Below are positions 27,300 through 36,959 of a stretch of 64,000 nt of DNA, one piece after another. The notes beneath the pieces were generated by a model that saw only the letters and a list, made by a program, of their open reading frames with translations, did no database searches and had not been told where the DNA came from. The translations under genes were made by a program, and so were the position numbers. Positions within the stretch are counted from its first letter, which is position 1. Every line of letters starts with the position of its first letter. Source of the DNA: G963556115 sp963666605 (GTDB taxonomy: Bacteria > Planctomycetota > SZUA-567); contig OZ223208.1 in NCBI GenBank assembly GCA_965140405.1, positions 2,976,001 through 3,040,000 on the forward strand, in the 5' to 3' direction.

Positions 27300-28144
27300 A
27301 ATAGTATCTCCAAATTAAATTTTTATTAATAACTTCAATCAAACTTCTAAATACAACATTTGAATTTTTAATCCAGCCCACTTAAATACTTCATGCAGGC
27401 TCTAAAACAACACCTCATTCTAAGGCGGCTTCAACACGATGTTTGATTCTCCAAGCATAGCATTCTCCATTTCCATATTTCCTTCCTTTTCAATTAAACC
27501 CACCAATAACCTCACTAAAACCCGACACAACACAGCAAAGCCAATAGGCGTAATATATAGACACCATCCCAAAACACCCAAATCACACCAAACATACCAT
27601 AACGCAAACCCCATCAACTAAAAGCATCTACACACCTTTGCATTAAACTTTCAACAATAAACACTATTTAACAACATAAGCACACATAACACAACTTACA
27701 TTCATTCACTAGCAAAGCCAAAAGGCGTAATTTGCACAAACAAAAGACAAATACGACCTAAATCATAGAAAACAGAGCAAGTCTTGCCAAAAACGCAAAG
27801 CCATACTACTTCCTAGCCTCCCACTGTCTTGAGTATATGCTTCAAAGTATATAACACAAAGTACTCTTGTCAATAGAATAATTAGCCCTTTGGCTTAAAT
27901 AAACAAAAACCCTCCACATCCAAAAACCGTAACTCTACAATGCTCAACGAAATACACATATTGGTTTCATAATAATAATTTTTAAAAAAATCTATTAAAA
28001 GTTCAAAAGCCTTCTTATATTTCTCTCTGAAACAGCAAAAAATCGACTTCCACGCCCTAAACACAAGTGTCCTTATTCGTGCACAACAATAACTACCGGC
28101 TCTATTACTACGGCATTACTAACCTTGTCATTCTCAACATTGTT
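27300..28144. other. Gene-free region with C-over-G skew and short repeats
   Basis: No supportable gene. From about 27360 to 27800 the plus strand is rich in C and poor in G (27541-27600 has 20 C and 4 G). A 65-codon minus-strand frame at 27420-27617 has no ribosome site. Two copies of a 20-base repeat lie inside. Confidence 0.5.
27535..27731. repeat. Two copies of a 20-base direct repeat
   Basis: GCAAAGCCAATAGGCGTAAT (27535-27554) and GCAAAGCCAAAAGGCGTAAT (27712-27731) differ at one base and lie 177 bases apart. A partial copy (CGCAAAGCCAT) follows near 27796. They may be the remains of longer tandem units. Confidence 0.5.
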
Positions 28145-28410
28145 ATGAGAATGGAATTACTATTACTAAAATGGTATTGTACAGGAGTTACCGGGGAACA
28201 TGAAAGATATGAAATGACGATGCGAAAACGCTCTTAAAAGAATACGTAAGAGATTATTCTTAATATATTGCTATTTTTCCTAAAACAATACGTCAAAAAA
28301 ATGAAGCAGAAAATACAAAATTCGTGGCAGATTTCACTAGTAACATTACTTCAAATATAGTCATTACTGCACAACAACCTCAGGCAATACTTATACCGAA
28401 AATGCGCTAA
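28145..28410 (+). pseudogene. Decayed ORF before the peptide-export locus
   Basis: On the plus strand an ATG-led frame gives MRMELLLLKWYCTGVTGEHE and stops after a short run. Shifting frame gives NDDAKTLLKEYVRDYS-stop and then YIAIFPKTIRQKNEAENTKF, continuing to ITAQQPQAILIPKMR-stop. The residue mix is protein-like, but stops and a shift break it. No family recognised. Low confidence. Confidence 0.3.
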
Positions 28411-28450
28411 AGTATCTCAATTAATTACTTCAGAGCGTATACAAACGCCT

Positions 28451-29629
28451 TTACTTTTGTGGCAAATAATGATCCACATTTATTTGCTTATCGGTATCGC
28501 CATTTCCATCATAAGTATTGATACCGGCAACGCCTTCAATACTCTTATTGTTGTGTAAATACGCAGCAACATCTTGGGCCGCAAACTTATTCTCATGAAT
28601 AGCATTCGCTATAGCCCATAATGCATCATATGAGTTGTACGCTATAAAGCTTGGGTTTTCATTGTACTCTTTTTTAAAGTCATCAACAAATTTTGCGGTC
28701 AACTTTGAGGGCTCTTTCAGACTAGGCTTTACATCAAGTACATAGATAACTTCTGGATATTTACTGGTAATATTTCCAAAGTCAAGCTCAGCAAGGTCAG
28801 GTGTCACGATTATTGGGACATCAAGGCCTACATCTATCGCTGCATTAATAAATTCCTTACCTGGATCTTCATGATCAAAAATACCCACAACCGCATCAAA
28901 GGTATGGTATTTTTTTAACTCCATTACAGGTTTTACAAAGTCTGTTCTAAACAGGTCAAATGAATAACGTGCTATAATCTCGACATCATTAATATCACTC
29001 GATGATTCTATAGAGTTTTTTACACCTTTGCCGTACACATTATTAGGATAAACAACAGCAATCTGTTTCCAGCCATTAAATTGACAGAATTCACTAATAA
29101 ACTTTCCTATTCTTTTATCATTTGGATAATTTCTGAAGAAGTATTTTGCACCATTTCTACTCAAACTTGGAGTACTAGCTGTAGGAGTAAAAAAGAGTAT
29201 CCCGTAAAATTCGTATATAGGTTGAACTTTTACCGCAATTGTTGAATTCAGATGCCCAATTACATAGCTTACATCTAAATTATCAGCAAAACTTTGAGCG
29301 ATTGTTCTTGCCTCATCAACCTTCCCTTGATCATTTCTAATAATAAGCTTGATCTTCCTTTTCCCTATGAATCCAGAGTCATTAATTTCTTTTGCAGCCA
29401 TCTTTACGGCATTTACGATATGGTCAGGGTTACTCGCATTACTGTTAGCCACAACTCCGACAAGGATATCCTGTGATTTTGATGCTCTGGCATTGTTTGC
29501 TCGATTAGTAGAAGACTCATCAAGTATAGAGGAGCGTTTTTGAGCCTCCACCGTCAGTTTAAAAAACCACACACAGCAAATAATGCTGAAAATAATGGTA
29601 ATAATTAAGAATATTTTTTCTTTAAACAT
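28451..29629 (-). CDS. Branched-chain amino acid-type (LivK-like) binding protein in the export operon
   Basis: 392 residues. The N-terminal hydrophobic stretch (IFLIITIIFSIICCVWFF) is followed by a Peripla_BP_6 domain: ILVGVVANSNASNPDHIV, GKRKIKLIIRNDQGKVDEAR, VSYVIGHLNSTIAVKVQP, FTPTASTPSLS, then FIAYNSYDALWAIANAI and a C-terminal GNGDTDKQINVDHYLPQK. The hydrophobic part looks more like an uncleaved anchor than a signal peptide with a clear site. It starts 14 bases after the ABC exporter gene, so it is the last gene of the peptide-export operon. No LivHMGF partners are present, so it may sense rather than import a small molecule. That role is inference. Confidence 0.82.
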   Translation of the reverse strand: MFKEKIFLIITIIFSIICCVWFFKLTVEAQKRSSILDESSTNRANNARASKSQDILVGVVANSNASNPDHIVNAVKMAAKEINDSGFIGKRKIKLIIRNDQGKVDEARTIAQSFADNLDVSYVIGHLNSTIAVKVQPIYEFYGILFFTPTASTPSLSRNGAKYFFRNYPNDKRIGKFISEFCQFNGWKQIAVVYPNNVYGKGVKNSIESSSDINDVEIIARYSFDLFRTDFVKPVMELKKYHTFDAVVGIFDHEDPGKEFINAAIDVGLDVPIIVTPDLAELDFGNITSKYPEVIYVLDVKPSLKEPSKLTAKFVDDFKKEYNENPSFIAYNSYDALWAIANAIHENKFAAQDVAAYLHNNKSIEGVAGINTYDGNGDTDKQINVDHYLPQK

Positions 29630-29643
29630 TAATTAGCCCTTTT

Positions 29644-32445
29644 CTATAGCACCTGTCTTCTACATAGTTGAGCAAAAATACCATCCGTATCCGCAAGTAA
29701 CTCGTCAAAGCTACCAACCTGTGCAACGCGCCCTTTATCAAAAACATATATTTTATCCGCATTTCTAATGGTACTCAACCTGTGAGCTATCACAACTCTC
29801 GTAAGTTTCAAACCTTCTATATTTGCAGACACCTCAGCTTGCAACTTATTATCAAGCGCGCTAGTAGCTTCGTCAAAGAATAACATCTTCGGCTTTGAAG
29901 CCAGAGCTCTAGCTATCATGAGCCTCTGTTGTTGTCCACCAGATAGTACACCTCCACCCTGCGGTAACACTGTATGTATCCCCATCGGCATCTCAATAAT
30001 CTCATTTGCAAGACCTGCTTGTGCCAAGGCATCCCAGACTTGTTCTTGTGACAAATTCTGCGCACCACAGACATTAGAGAATATACTCCCCTGCATGATC
30101 CCCACACCCTGCAAGACTACACCAAATTGTTTTCGCAAACTTGATACATTTAGAGTAGATATATCAAGTTCATCAAATAGTACCATACCAGACGAGACCT
30201 TCTCTAGCCCAAGCAGTATTCGTAAGACAGTACTCTTACCTGCTCCAGATGACCCCACAATAGCCACAAACTCCCCAGCCTCCGCTTTAAAATCAATATC
30301 ATGGAGTATTGTACTATTTTCATCATAGCCAAAAGAGACACCACGGAGCTCGATATCACCATTCAGACTCGGAGCTTCCAAGGTATTATTTGAATGCTCA
30401 GTTTTCTCATGCAAAATTGGTCGAGCTCTCTCATACTGCGGCAATGCTTGTATTAGTGCTATGACAGTTCCAGAGAACGAATTTATCGCCGAACCGATTT
30501 GAGCCGCTGCTGCGGTAAATGCCATATAGCTTCCGGTTGAAAGTCTATCATCAGCATCACTCGAGACTATAAGGTAGAATATCAATGCTGTCTGGACAAG
30601 TGGCATCAAGGAGAATAACATACTAAAGATCTGAGAAAATATTGAGTATCCAAAGCTAAACTTTCTCTGTTTGGCAAACAAGCTACTCCACCTTGAGAAA
30701 GCTCTCACCTCTGCCCCAGCAACCCTTATCTTGGATATTCCAGTTATCAGCTGCAGTACCAAGCCTTGAATCTCACCACCTACTTTCTGAACCTTGCGCT
30801 GAAAACGTAACTGATACAACGATAGTACAAGCCCAGCAGCGCTACCTACAACAGCAAACCCTATCACAACCAAGGTAAGCTTCCATGAGTACATCGCAGC
30901 GACAATTACATTGAATCCACCAACAGTTACACCGAGCATAGTAGACAATAAATTATTTGATATGATATCTTTTACAGCAATTATACCCAGCGCTCTAGAG
31001 GAAAGATCACCAGCATCATACCTACTAAAGAAAGCTGCCGGTAGAGAGAGCAATCTATCCCATACCGCTGATTGTAGTTTGAATGAACTTCTCGATGTAA
31101 ATCTCATCATCGAAAAACCTTGCACGAGAGCGAATAACGAACTTGCCACAGTTGCCACAAAAAGCCCAAGCCCAAATTCAAGGAGCATACTGTATTTTCC
31201 ACCAGGAATTACATGCCCAATAATCATACCTGTTGCCGCAGGAGTAGCCATACCAAGGAGTCCTATAACAATTCCTAGTAGTGCAACCCATACTAAATCT
31301 CTATGCCCCTCTTTCCAAGCAAGTTTGAAGATATCGCGCTCTTTCACCTTATCATCAGGTAGCGAGTCAAATATACTCCAAGCAAAACCTTCTATTTGTT
31401 CTGCAACACTTGGTGTTACTTTTGAATAGCTTCCACCAGCATAAGCGTAATAATAATTATCACTGAGAGGTTTAAGTGTGACCGGTCTACCTGACATCAT
31501 CCCTATAAACACCCCAGCATCAGAATTATACCATTTATTGTCTAGTCTTACCCTTCTACAACGCAGACCAAAATTAGCGGCAAATGCCTCTACACTCTTT
31601 GTAACTTTCAACTTATCTTGATTTAGAGTAATACCCTTTACCGATGCCGCTTCATAACAAACACTAGCCAACTCATCATTTATCAAACTTATACTGCTCT
31701 CACTATCCATTACCCCTGATAGCAGTGATAGCGTTTTTTGAAACACCTCTTTGTCACTACTACTCTGTGATGCAATTCTATCAAACCAATCATCATCAAC
31801 CTGCTTTTCTACATGCGAAAGAATTGATAGGATAAAGCTATGTAATTGAGATATACCAGCAATAAGTGTTTGAGTATCTGCTTCAATTGGTGATATTTGA
31901 ATCTTGTTAATAGCAGTCAACCACGAACTGCGAGAAAGAATAACCTGACTATCCCGCTCCAGTAATAACTGCCCACAATAGTTCGCCTCTCCAGATACGT
32001 TGATAAGGGCTGGAGACTCTTCACCACCAAGTATCTCTCCATCATCAAGTTCTATATTAGTGTGCTGATAAGAAACTCCCGTAGGTACTTCTGAGACAAA
32101 CTGTTGAATAAATTGCTCATTAAATTTACTAATTTGGAAAAGTAATACCTCTAAATCACTCTTACTGAGATCGAGGCGACTCAACTCTGATAGTGGTATT
32201 TCTTTGATAAAGCTACCTTCTCTCCCACTAATCTGAATCCCAGCCGGAAACGGTAGTACCATACCACTAGAGAATGAAGACAGTGCAAGCAAATCCCCAG
32301 CACTGCGAATATAGAACACATCTACAACACCTTCATTCACAAGGTATAACGCGGACTTCTTTGTGCAATATGGTCTATTCCCACGAAGCTCAATACTTGT
32401 GGCGTTGGCGAATACTTTGTTGAATGTTTTAGACATCTCTGGCAT
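29644..32445 (-). CDS. NHLM-type bacteriocin export ABC protein (second ATPase/permease)
   Basis: 933 residues. The long N-terminal part of about 370 residues has no peptidase; it shows a cyclic-nucleotide-binding-like pattern, typical of the NHLM system's second ABC protein. The membrane domain follows (roughly 385-660: LVWVALLGIVIGLLGMATPAA, then FFSRYDAGDLSSRALGI). The ATPase domain has Walker A GSSGAGKST, signature LSGGQQQR and Walker B MLFFDEATSALD. It starts 5 bases after the C39-type exporter, and both probably act in one envelope-spanning peptide exporter with the HlyD protein at 34648. The family pairing is known; the cargo here is inferred to be the small peptides encoded upstream. 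Confidence 0.9.
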   Translation of the reverse strand: MPEMSKTFNKVFANATSIELRGNRPYCTKKSALYLVNEGVVDVFYIRSAGDLLALSSFSSGMVLPFPAGIQISGREGSFIKEIPLSELSRLDLSKSDLEVLLFQISKFNEQFIQQFVSEVPTGVSYQHTNIELDDGEILGGEESPALINVSGEANYCGQLLLERDSQVILSRSSWLTAINKIQISPIEADTQTLIAGISQLHSFILSILSHVEKQVDDDWFDRIASQSSSDKEVFQKTLSLLSGVMDSESSISLINDELASVCYEAASVKGITLNQDKLKVTKSVEAFAANFGLRCRRVRLDNKWYNSDAGVFIGMMSGRPVTLKPLSDNYYYAYAGGSYSKVTPSVAEQIEGFAWSIFDSLPDDKVKERDIFKLAWKEGHRDLVWVALLGIVIGLLGMATPAATGMIIGHVIPGGKYSMLLEFGLGLFVATVASSLFALVQGFSMMRFTSRSSFKLQSAVWDRLLSLPAAFFSRYDAGDLSSRALGIIAVKDIISNNLLSTMLGVTVGGFNVIVAAMYSWKLTLVVIGFAVVGSAAGLVLSLYQLRFQRKVQKVGGEIQGLVLQLITGISKIRVAGAEVRAFSRWSSLFAKQRKFSFGYSIFSQIFSMLFSLMPLVQTALIFYLIVSSDADDRLSTGSYMAFTAAAAQIGSAINSFSGTVIALIQALPQYERARPILHEKTEHSNNTLEAPSLNGDIELRGVSFGYDENSTILHDIDFKAEAGEFVAIVGSSGAGKSTVLRILLGLEKVSSGMVLFDELDISTLNVSSLRKQFGVVLQGVGIMQGSIFSNVCGAQNLSQEQVWDALAQAGLANEIIEMPMGIHTVLPQGGGVLSGGQQQRLMIARALASKPKMLFFDEATSALDNKLQAEVSANIEGLKLTRVVIAHRLSTIRNADKIYVFDKGRVAQVGSFDELLADTDGIFAQLCRRQVL

Positions 32446-32450
32446 ATGTA

Positions 32451-34646
32451 TTAGTTATCCGATATCAGTTTAGCATAGTAGGAATTCTCATCCAGAAGCA
32501 ACTCTTCATGAGTTCCCCGCTGAATTACTTCTCCCTTCTCAAGAACAATAATTTCATCAGCATCCCTAATTGTACTGAGACGATGCGCAACAATAATGCA
32601 AGAACACCCTCGACGCCTCAAACTATTATCCACCAAGCTTTCAGTCATAGGGTCTAGAGCACTTGTCGCTTCATCGAGTATTAGTATAGTTGGTGACTTA
32701 CAGAGTGCTCTGGCAATTTCAAGCCTCTGCCTCTGCCCTCCACTAAAATTATTACCACCTTCAACAACAGTAGCATCAATGCCACCAGTCCTATTTACCA
32801 AGTCTTCATAAATACAACTATCTTTTGCTGCTTGAAGTATCTCAGACTCAGTAATAGAATCATCCCAGAGTGTTAAATTCTCTTTAATCGTTCCTGAGAA
32901 CAAGAATATATTCTGGTCAACAACAGCGAGTGAATTCGTTAGAGCCGACCTGTCATAGTCCTCCCTTGCAAGCCCATCAAAGAGCACCTTCCCTTCCCAA
33001 GGGGTGAGTAATCCAGATATTATTCTCGCAATTGTAGACTTACCGCTACCAGAACTCCCAACAAGTGCAATGCGCTTTCCTGGTTTGAGATCTAACGAAA
33101 AGTTCTTTACAACAGGAGGTTCGAACTTATTATAACCGAATGTAACATTCTCCACTTTTATATTTCCCGAGATACGCTTTACCACCCTGCTATCATCTTG
33201 GTTTAATATATCCTCTGATTCATAGGCGAGTACATCTTCAATTCTACTTATATTTGCTTTCATTGACGCCAAAGATCCCCCGAGCCCGACAAATTGCCCA
33301 ATTGCGGCGAGAAAAGCTCCCGAGAGCATCTGAAAAGCCAGCAAGCCTCCGATAGATAGTTCACCAGACATTACCTTGAGCCCGCCTGCAATCAAGACCG
33401 CCACCGAGTTTAGTGACATAAAGATACCGGGAATCAATTTGTAAAGTGCTATTTTTTGAGTTGTGAGATTACCAATAGAGGTATAGCGGGAGTAATACCC
33501 TGACCACTTACTGAAGAAGTCGTCCTCAAGTCCACATGCTTTTATCGTCTGCATCATTTGCAAGCCACCCATAGTTAGCGAAGAGAGCTTGCCACCTTCT
33601 TGCAGGAGACGCATATTGACATCTGTTTGCCACCGCCAGAATAACTGAATACTTGTCACATTGATAAGCGCAGCCAAGACTGCCAAACAGGTAAGAAAGC
33701 CATCATACTGCACCATAACCACTAGGTAAAACACCGCAGTGAGCATCCCAACAACAGCACTTGCAAGTTCACCACTGATAAATGAGACTACTTGGTTGTT
33801 GAGCGAGACACGAGTACCTATCTCAGCACCATAACGTTGTAAGAAGAATTGCACTGGTAAACGCATTATATGCCACATAAATCTTGAGCACTCTTTTACT
33901 GCAAGACTCGTCTGAAGCCTGAGAAGATAGTACCCCTGTATCCAGCTAAGCATAGTCTTTATAAAAAAGGTTGCACCAATCCCAGCGAGGAGTGGCCATA
34001 TCCAGTCGACCGCGCCTCCAACCATGATATCATCAACAAATATGCGGCTAAATACTGGCGCTACAATACCAGGTATCACCAATGCAAGACTAGCAAGGAT
34101 GACAAGGATCAATGTCGACTTACCTCTACCAATACGAGAAAGAAGCCCACCTAATAAAGCGGGCTTCTTCCCAGTCTTCTTAATACTTTCACCTTTTTTA
34201 ATAACTAACGCAACACCAGTAAACTTCTTATCAAACTCTTCCCAGCATACAGTTCTAGGTCCACATGCAGGGTCATTAAGAAAGACCTTATCCTTCTTAA
34301 ACCCTTCAACAACCAAGAAGTGATTGAACTCCCAGAAGACAATACATGGAAGGTCTCCAGCATCTTGAAATATTTCTGCGGCTTCAACTTTATAGCCATC
34401 AGCTTCAAAACCATATGTCCGTGCAACACGGATAAGATTACCAGCCTTACTACCATCTCTGCTTACTCCACACTCGACACGCAGTTTTTCAAGCGATACC
34501 CATACACCATAATGGTGCATAACTATTCCCAGAGCCGCAGCACCACACTCCACCGCCTCCATCTGGAGCAAGGTAGGTGTACGAGCCCTAAAAGATTTTC
34601 CACGAGGTAGCTCTGAGACTTGAGGTGTAGACTCTTCTGTTGTCAT
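32451..34646 (-). CDS. NHLM-type bacteriocin exporter with C39 peptidase domain
   Basis: 731 residues, three domains. The N-terminal C39 peptidase has the catalytic Cys near residue 34 (LLQMEAVECGAAALG), His in FWEFNHFLVVEG and Asp in FLNDPACGPRTV; it cuts after double-glycine-type leaders. The membrane domain follows, then the ATPase with GSSGSGKST, FSGGQRQR and ILILDEATSALD. It removes the leader and pumps the peptide out. The ATG at 34646 lies 1 base after the HlyD stop with GGGA 6 bases upstream, so the genes are translationally coupled. All three catalytic residues are present, so the peptidase looks active. Confidence 0.93.
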   Translation of the reverse strand: MTTEESTPQVSELPRGKSFRARTPTLLQMEAVECGAAALGIVMHHYGVWVSLEKLRVECGVSRDGSKAGNLIRVARTYGFEADGYKVEAAEIFQDAGDLPCIVFWEFNHFLVVEGFKKDKVFLNDPACGPRTVCWEEFDKKFTGVALVIKKGESIKKTGKKPALLGGLLSRIGRGKSTLILVILASLALVIPGIVAPVFSRIFVDDIMVGGAVDWIWPLLAGIGATFFIKTMLSWIQGYYLLRLQTSLAVKECSRFMWHIMRLPVQFFLQRYGAEIGTRVSLNNQVVSFISGELASAVVGMLTAVFYLVVMVQYDGFLTCLAVLAALINVTSIQLFWRWQTDVNMRLLQEGGKLSSLTMGGLQMMQTIKACGLEDDFFSKWSGYYSRYTSIGNLTTQKIALYKLIPGIFMSLNSVAVLIAGGLKVMSGELSIGGLLAFQMLSGAFLAAIGQFVGLGGSLASMKANISRIEDVLAYESEDILNQDDSRVVKRISGNIKVENVTFGYNKFEPPVVKNFSLDLKPGKRIALVGSSGSGKSTIARIISGLLTPWEGKVLFDGLAREDYDRSALTNSLAVVDQNIFLFSGTIKENLTLWDDSITESEILQAAKDSCIYEDLVNRTGGIDATVVEGGNNFSGGQRQRLEIARALCKSPTILILDEATSALDPMTESLVDNSLRRRGCSCIIVAHRLSTIRDADEIIVLEKGEVIQRGTHEELLLDENSYYAKLISDN

Positions 34647-34647
34647 A

Positions 34648-35901
34648 TCACATCCCAAATATATGTTTTATTATTGGAAGTACGAGAGAAAGCGGCCGTC
34701 TTTTTTCCACAGTAACTTCTCCTTGAACCATAGTTCCTGTTTCAATAGTAGTATCAGAACCAGAAGAGGATGTCCAACGATATCCACTGACGGTATCAGC
34801 TGCTGGTATTAAGTCGACAACAGCAATTATTGGCGAACTCTCTGCTTGCTTTATAAACTGCTCAACCATAGTCTGATTCCCAAGGAGCTCTGTAAGTGTT
34901 TCAGGCGAAGTTGAATAAGGCGAAACCCATGTAACAAGCCCCATTATGCCACCATACTCCTCCTTCTTTGTAGTACTTGGATAGACCCTGACAGTCATAC
35001 CAGATTTGACCTTTTTGCCATCAACACCACTCAAGAAAAACACTGCACTCTTTTTTTCATCTGGATTCTCGAGCATTGCAATAATCTGCCCTTTTCTTAC
35101 GACATTACCTGGCTTTGTTCTTATCTCTACAACCCTACCACTCAACTGCGACACAACAGTACAGTTGATCTCTATCTGCTTTAGTAATTCAGCCACTTCC
35201 CTTTGGTGCTCTGCTACCTGCTCTGCACTTTTAAGTACTTCGATCTCTGAATCATTCTTTACCTCATACTGCTCTTTCATCGAATTAATCGTATCGATTC
35301 CAGTTGTATTGATACGATTGATAATATCTGTAAGACCTACTCTAGCTTCCTGAACCTTTACCGGTGTAATTATCTTATTCTTTCTAAGATTTTGCATATG
35401 CTCCAAATGCTCACTTAGAAAATCTTCTTGCTCTTTGAGCTTTCCCGAAAGAATCCTTAGGCTTTTGAGTTTTTCCTTGCCTAGAGTGTCATGAATACTA
35501 ATCCGATCATCTACAAAACTTTCAAGTTTTTCATGTATCTCTTTGGCATTCTCAAGGGCTTGGTAAGCATTATGAAGTTTTTCAAGCATATCAGGTCTAT
35601 AGATACGAGCAACTATCTGTCCACGCCTTATATTCTCTCCAAGGCTGACAAAGACCTCTTCGATCTGGCCTTCACCAATAGTTACGATACCCTTCAGACC
35701 TCCCTCACGCAATATAAGTCCGCCAGCAGAAACAGTCACAGGGATCCGACCATACCAACTCCAAAAACCTGCAAATACTAGACATACAACGAGTGAAAGT
35801 AAAGCGATCCATCCCTTACGATCCGCCAAACGCATAGTCTGGTCAATATCATCTGGAGCACTTATATTCTCTAAAGCTTTTTTCCTAAAAAGTTGTGACA
35901 T
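34648..35901 (-). CDS. NHLM-type HlyD-family secretion adaptor
   Basis: About 417 residues. MSQLFRKKALENISAPDDID at the N-terminus is the hallmark of NHLM bacteriocin system adaptors. A single membrane segment follows (WIALLSLVVCLVFAGFWSW), then a lipoyl-like half (GQIEEVFVSLGENIRRGQIVARI), a coiled-coil hairpin (roughly 130-260), the second lipoyl half (VVEIRTKPGNVVRKGQIIAMLE) and a beta-barrel. It links the inner-membrane exporters to the outer envelope. I use the ATG at 35901 because the family N-terminus starts there; an upstream frame to 35946 adds unrelated residues. It is the first of four tightly packed export genes. Confidence 0.9.
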   Translation of the reverse strand: MSQLFRKKALENISAPDDIDQTMRLADRKGWIALLSLVVCLVFAGFWSWYGRIPVTVSAGGLILREGGLKGIVTIGEGQIEEVFVSLGENIRRGQIVARIYRPDMLEKLHNAYQALENAKEIHEKLESFVDDRISIHDTLGKEKLKSLRILSGKLKEQEDFLSEHLEHMQNLRKNKIITPVKVQEARVGLTDIINRINTTGIDTINSMKEQYEVKNDSEIEVLKSAEQVAEHQREVAELLKQIEINCTVVSQLSGRVVEIRTKPGNVVRKGQIIAMLENPDEKKSAVFFLSGVDGKKVKSGMTVRVYPSTTKKEEYGGIMGLVTWVSPYSTSPETLTELLGNQTMVEQFIKQAESSPIIAVVDLIPAADTVSGYRWTSSSGSDTTIETGTMVQGEVTVEKRRPLSLVLPIIKHIFGM

Positions 35902-36070
35902 AAGATAACAATTCTTTCCATAGAATCTTTTAACATAAAGTATCATATAGATATGGCTATAGTAAATAACAGATCATAGTATACAGCACAAACATACACT
36001 TCATTAGTATACAAATAACACTTTAAAATTCAATGTATTCCCAAAGTAATCATTATATTAAATGGTCTTG

Positions 36071-36361
36071 CTAAAAGTTATTTTTTATAATACTTCCTAA
36101 ATCAATACCTGTTGTTTCTTTAATTTGGCTGAAATCATATTCACTACCACTCTTTGTTATTGCTAAAAATTTATTAACACTTTTCTAAGAAAAACTTTCT
36201 TCTATAAGGGCTTCTTTACAATCAGTAACACTCATAGTAATAACTTCATTGCTTATTACTCCAACAAGATTATCACCATCAATAGATATAGCCATACCGC
36301 CATCATGGATTATTCAGCCAACAAATTTATCAAGATGACAATCTTCAACTTTAATATGCGA
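36071..36361 (-). pseudogene. Broken ORF between the precursor peptides and the export genes
   Basis: One minus-strand frame reads as protein through two stops: VEDCHLDKFVG-stop, then IIHDGGMAISIDGDNLVGVI and SNEVITMSVTDCKEALIEE, stop, then FLAITKSGSEYDFSQIKE and ending GIDLGSIIKNNF. The composition matches genuine protein, with TGA and TAG codons interrupting. Its place between the small leader peptides and hlyD suggests a lost member of the peptide system, perhaps a third precursor or an immunity protein. I see no double-glycine leader in it. Confidence 0.5.
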
Positions 36362-36400
36362 TTAAGGGTTCACATAATCTTATTACCTCTCTTCTAACGA

Positions 36401-36568
36401 CTACCCTTTACTTACAGGGGGAATACCTTCAATCACAATACCATTACTGTCTTTTAGAAGATCCTCGGGTATTGGTACCGTTTTATCTTCACCTATGATC
36501 ATTTTACTATTTACAGTTCCGCCACTTATAGTATCGAGATCTTTCTGTTCTATTTTCTTCTTACTCAT
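36401..36568 (-). CDS. Small peptide with a double-glycine leader (probable exported peptide)
   Basis: 55 residues. The N-terminus MSKKKIEQKDLDTISGG is a textbook double-glycine leader: Ile at -12, Leu at -7, Ile at -4, Gly-Gly at -2/-1 (cut after residue 17). The 38-residue core has no Cys and few Ser or Thr, so a lanthipeptide or disulfide-rich product is unlikely. It ends with GIPPVSKG. I start at the ATG at 36568 because GAGGG lies 7 bases upstream. It lies on the same strand ahead of the C39 exporter, which should cut this leader. Activity (bacteriocin, signal or other) cannot be judged from sequence. Confidence 0.8.
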   Translation of the reverse strand: MSKKKIEQKDLDTISGGTVNSKMIIGEDKTVPIPEDLLKDSNGIVIEGIPPVSKG

Positions 36569-36630
36569 CGTATTACCCTCAAAATTATAAGCCAACCTAT
36601 CAATAAAAATCTTCAGTAAATACTATATAA

Positions 36631-36912
36631 CTATTCTTCAGTATTAATGTTAATGGTAAAGTTAATTATATTTTGCGAATCAACAGTCAACAACGTAAAA
36701 TAAGCCGCAGTTCCAACCAGATCTGTAGCACCCAAGCCAATACCGGTATCATATAGCTTCTTGACTCCCCCTTCGCTATATTCAAGGTTCAACCTTCCTC
36801 CACTACACATTGGTGTAGCTTTGATCGGATCTCCTCCATTTACACTGACATATAAAGTACTACCATTAATTTCGCTTAGTTCATCGTCTGAAAGCTTTTT
36901 TGTATCATCCAA
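36631..36912 (-). CDS. Second small peptide with a double-glycine-type leader
   Basis: About 93 residues. The N-terminal DDTKKLSDDELSEINGS fits the leader rule with Leu at -12, Leu at -7, Ile at -4 and Gly-Ser at the cut site. The core of 75 residues is rich in Gly, Thr and Asn with one Cys (MCSGG) and no obvious modification hot spot. The start is probably TTG at 36912, since GGAG lies 6 bases upstream; another TTG at 36924 overlaps that site. It precedes the shorter peptide by about 60 bases. Leader match, strand and neighbours support export by the 32451 peptidase-exporter. The core family is unknown to me. Confidence 0.72.
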   Translation of the reverse strand: MDDTKKLSDDELSEINGSTLYVSVNGGDPIKATPMCSGGRLNLEYSEGGVKKLYDTGIGLGATDLVGTAAYFTLLTVDSQNIINFTININTEE

Positions 36913-36959
36913 AAATATCTCCAATTATATAAGTTTTCCCCGTTGATCCTTAAATTTAC

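Noticed and set aside
27420..27617. 65-codon minus-strand frame with a membrane-like stretch
   Set aside because: No ribosome site and the hydrophobic look comes from G/T-rich bias on this strand; includes one repeat copy.
36301..36361. TGA inside the broken ORF as a selenocysteine codon
   Set aside because: A second, different stop (TAG) follows in the same frame and no selenocysteine hairpin or family match is visible; decay is simpler.
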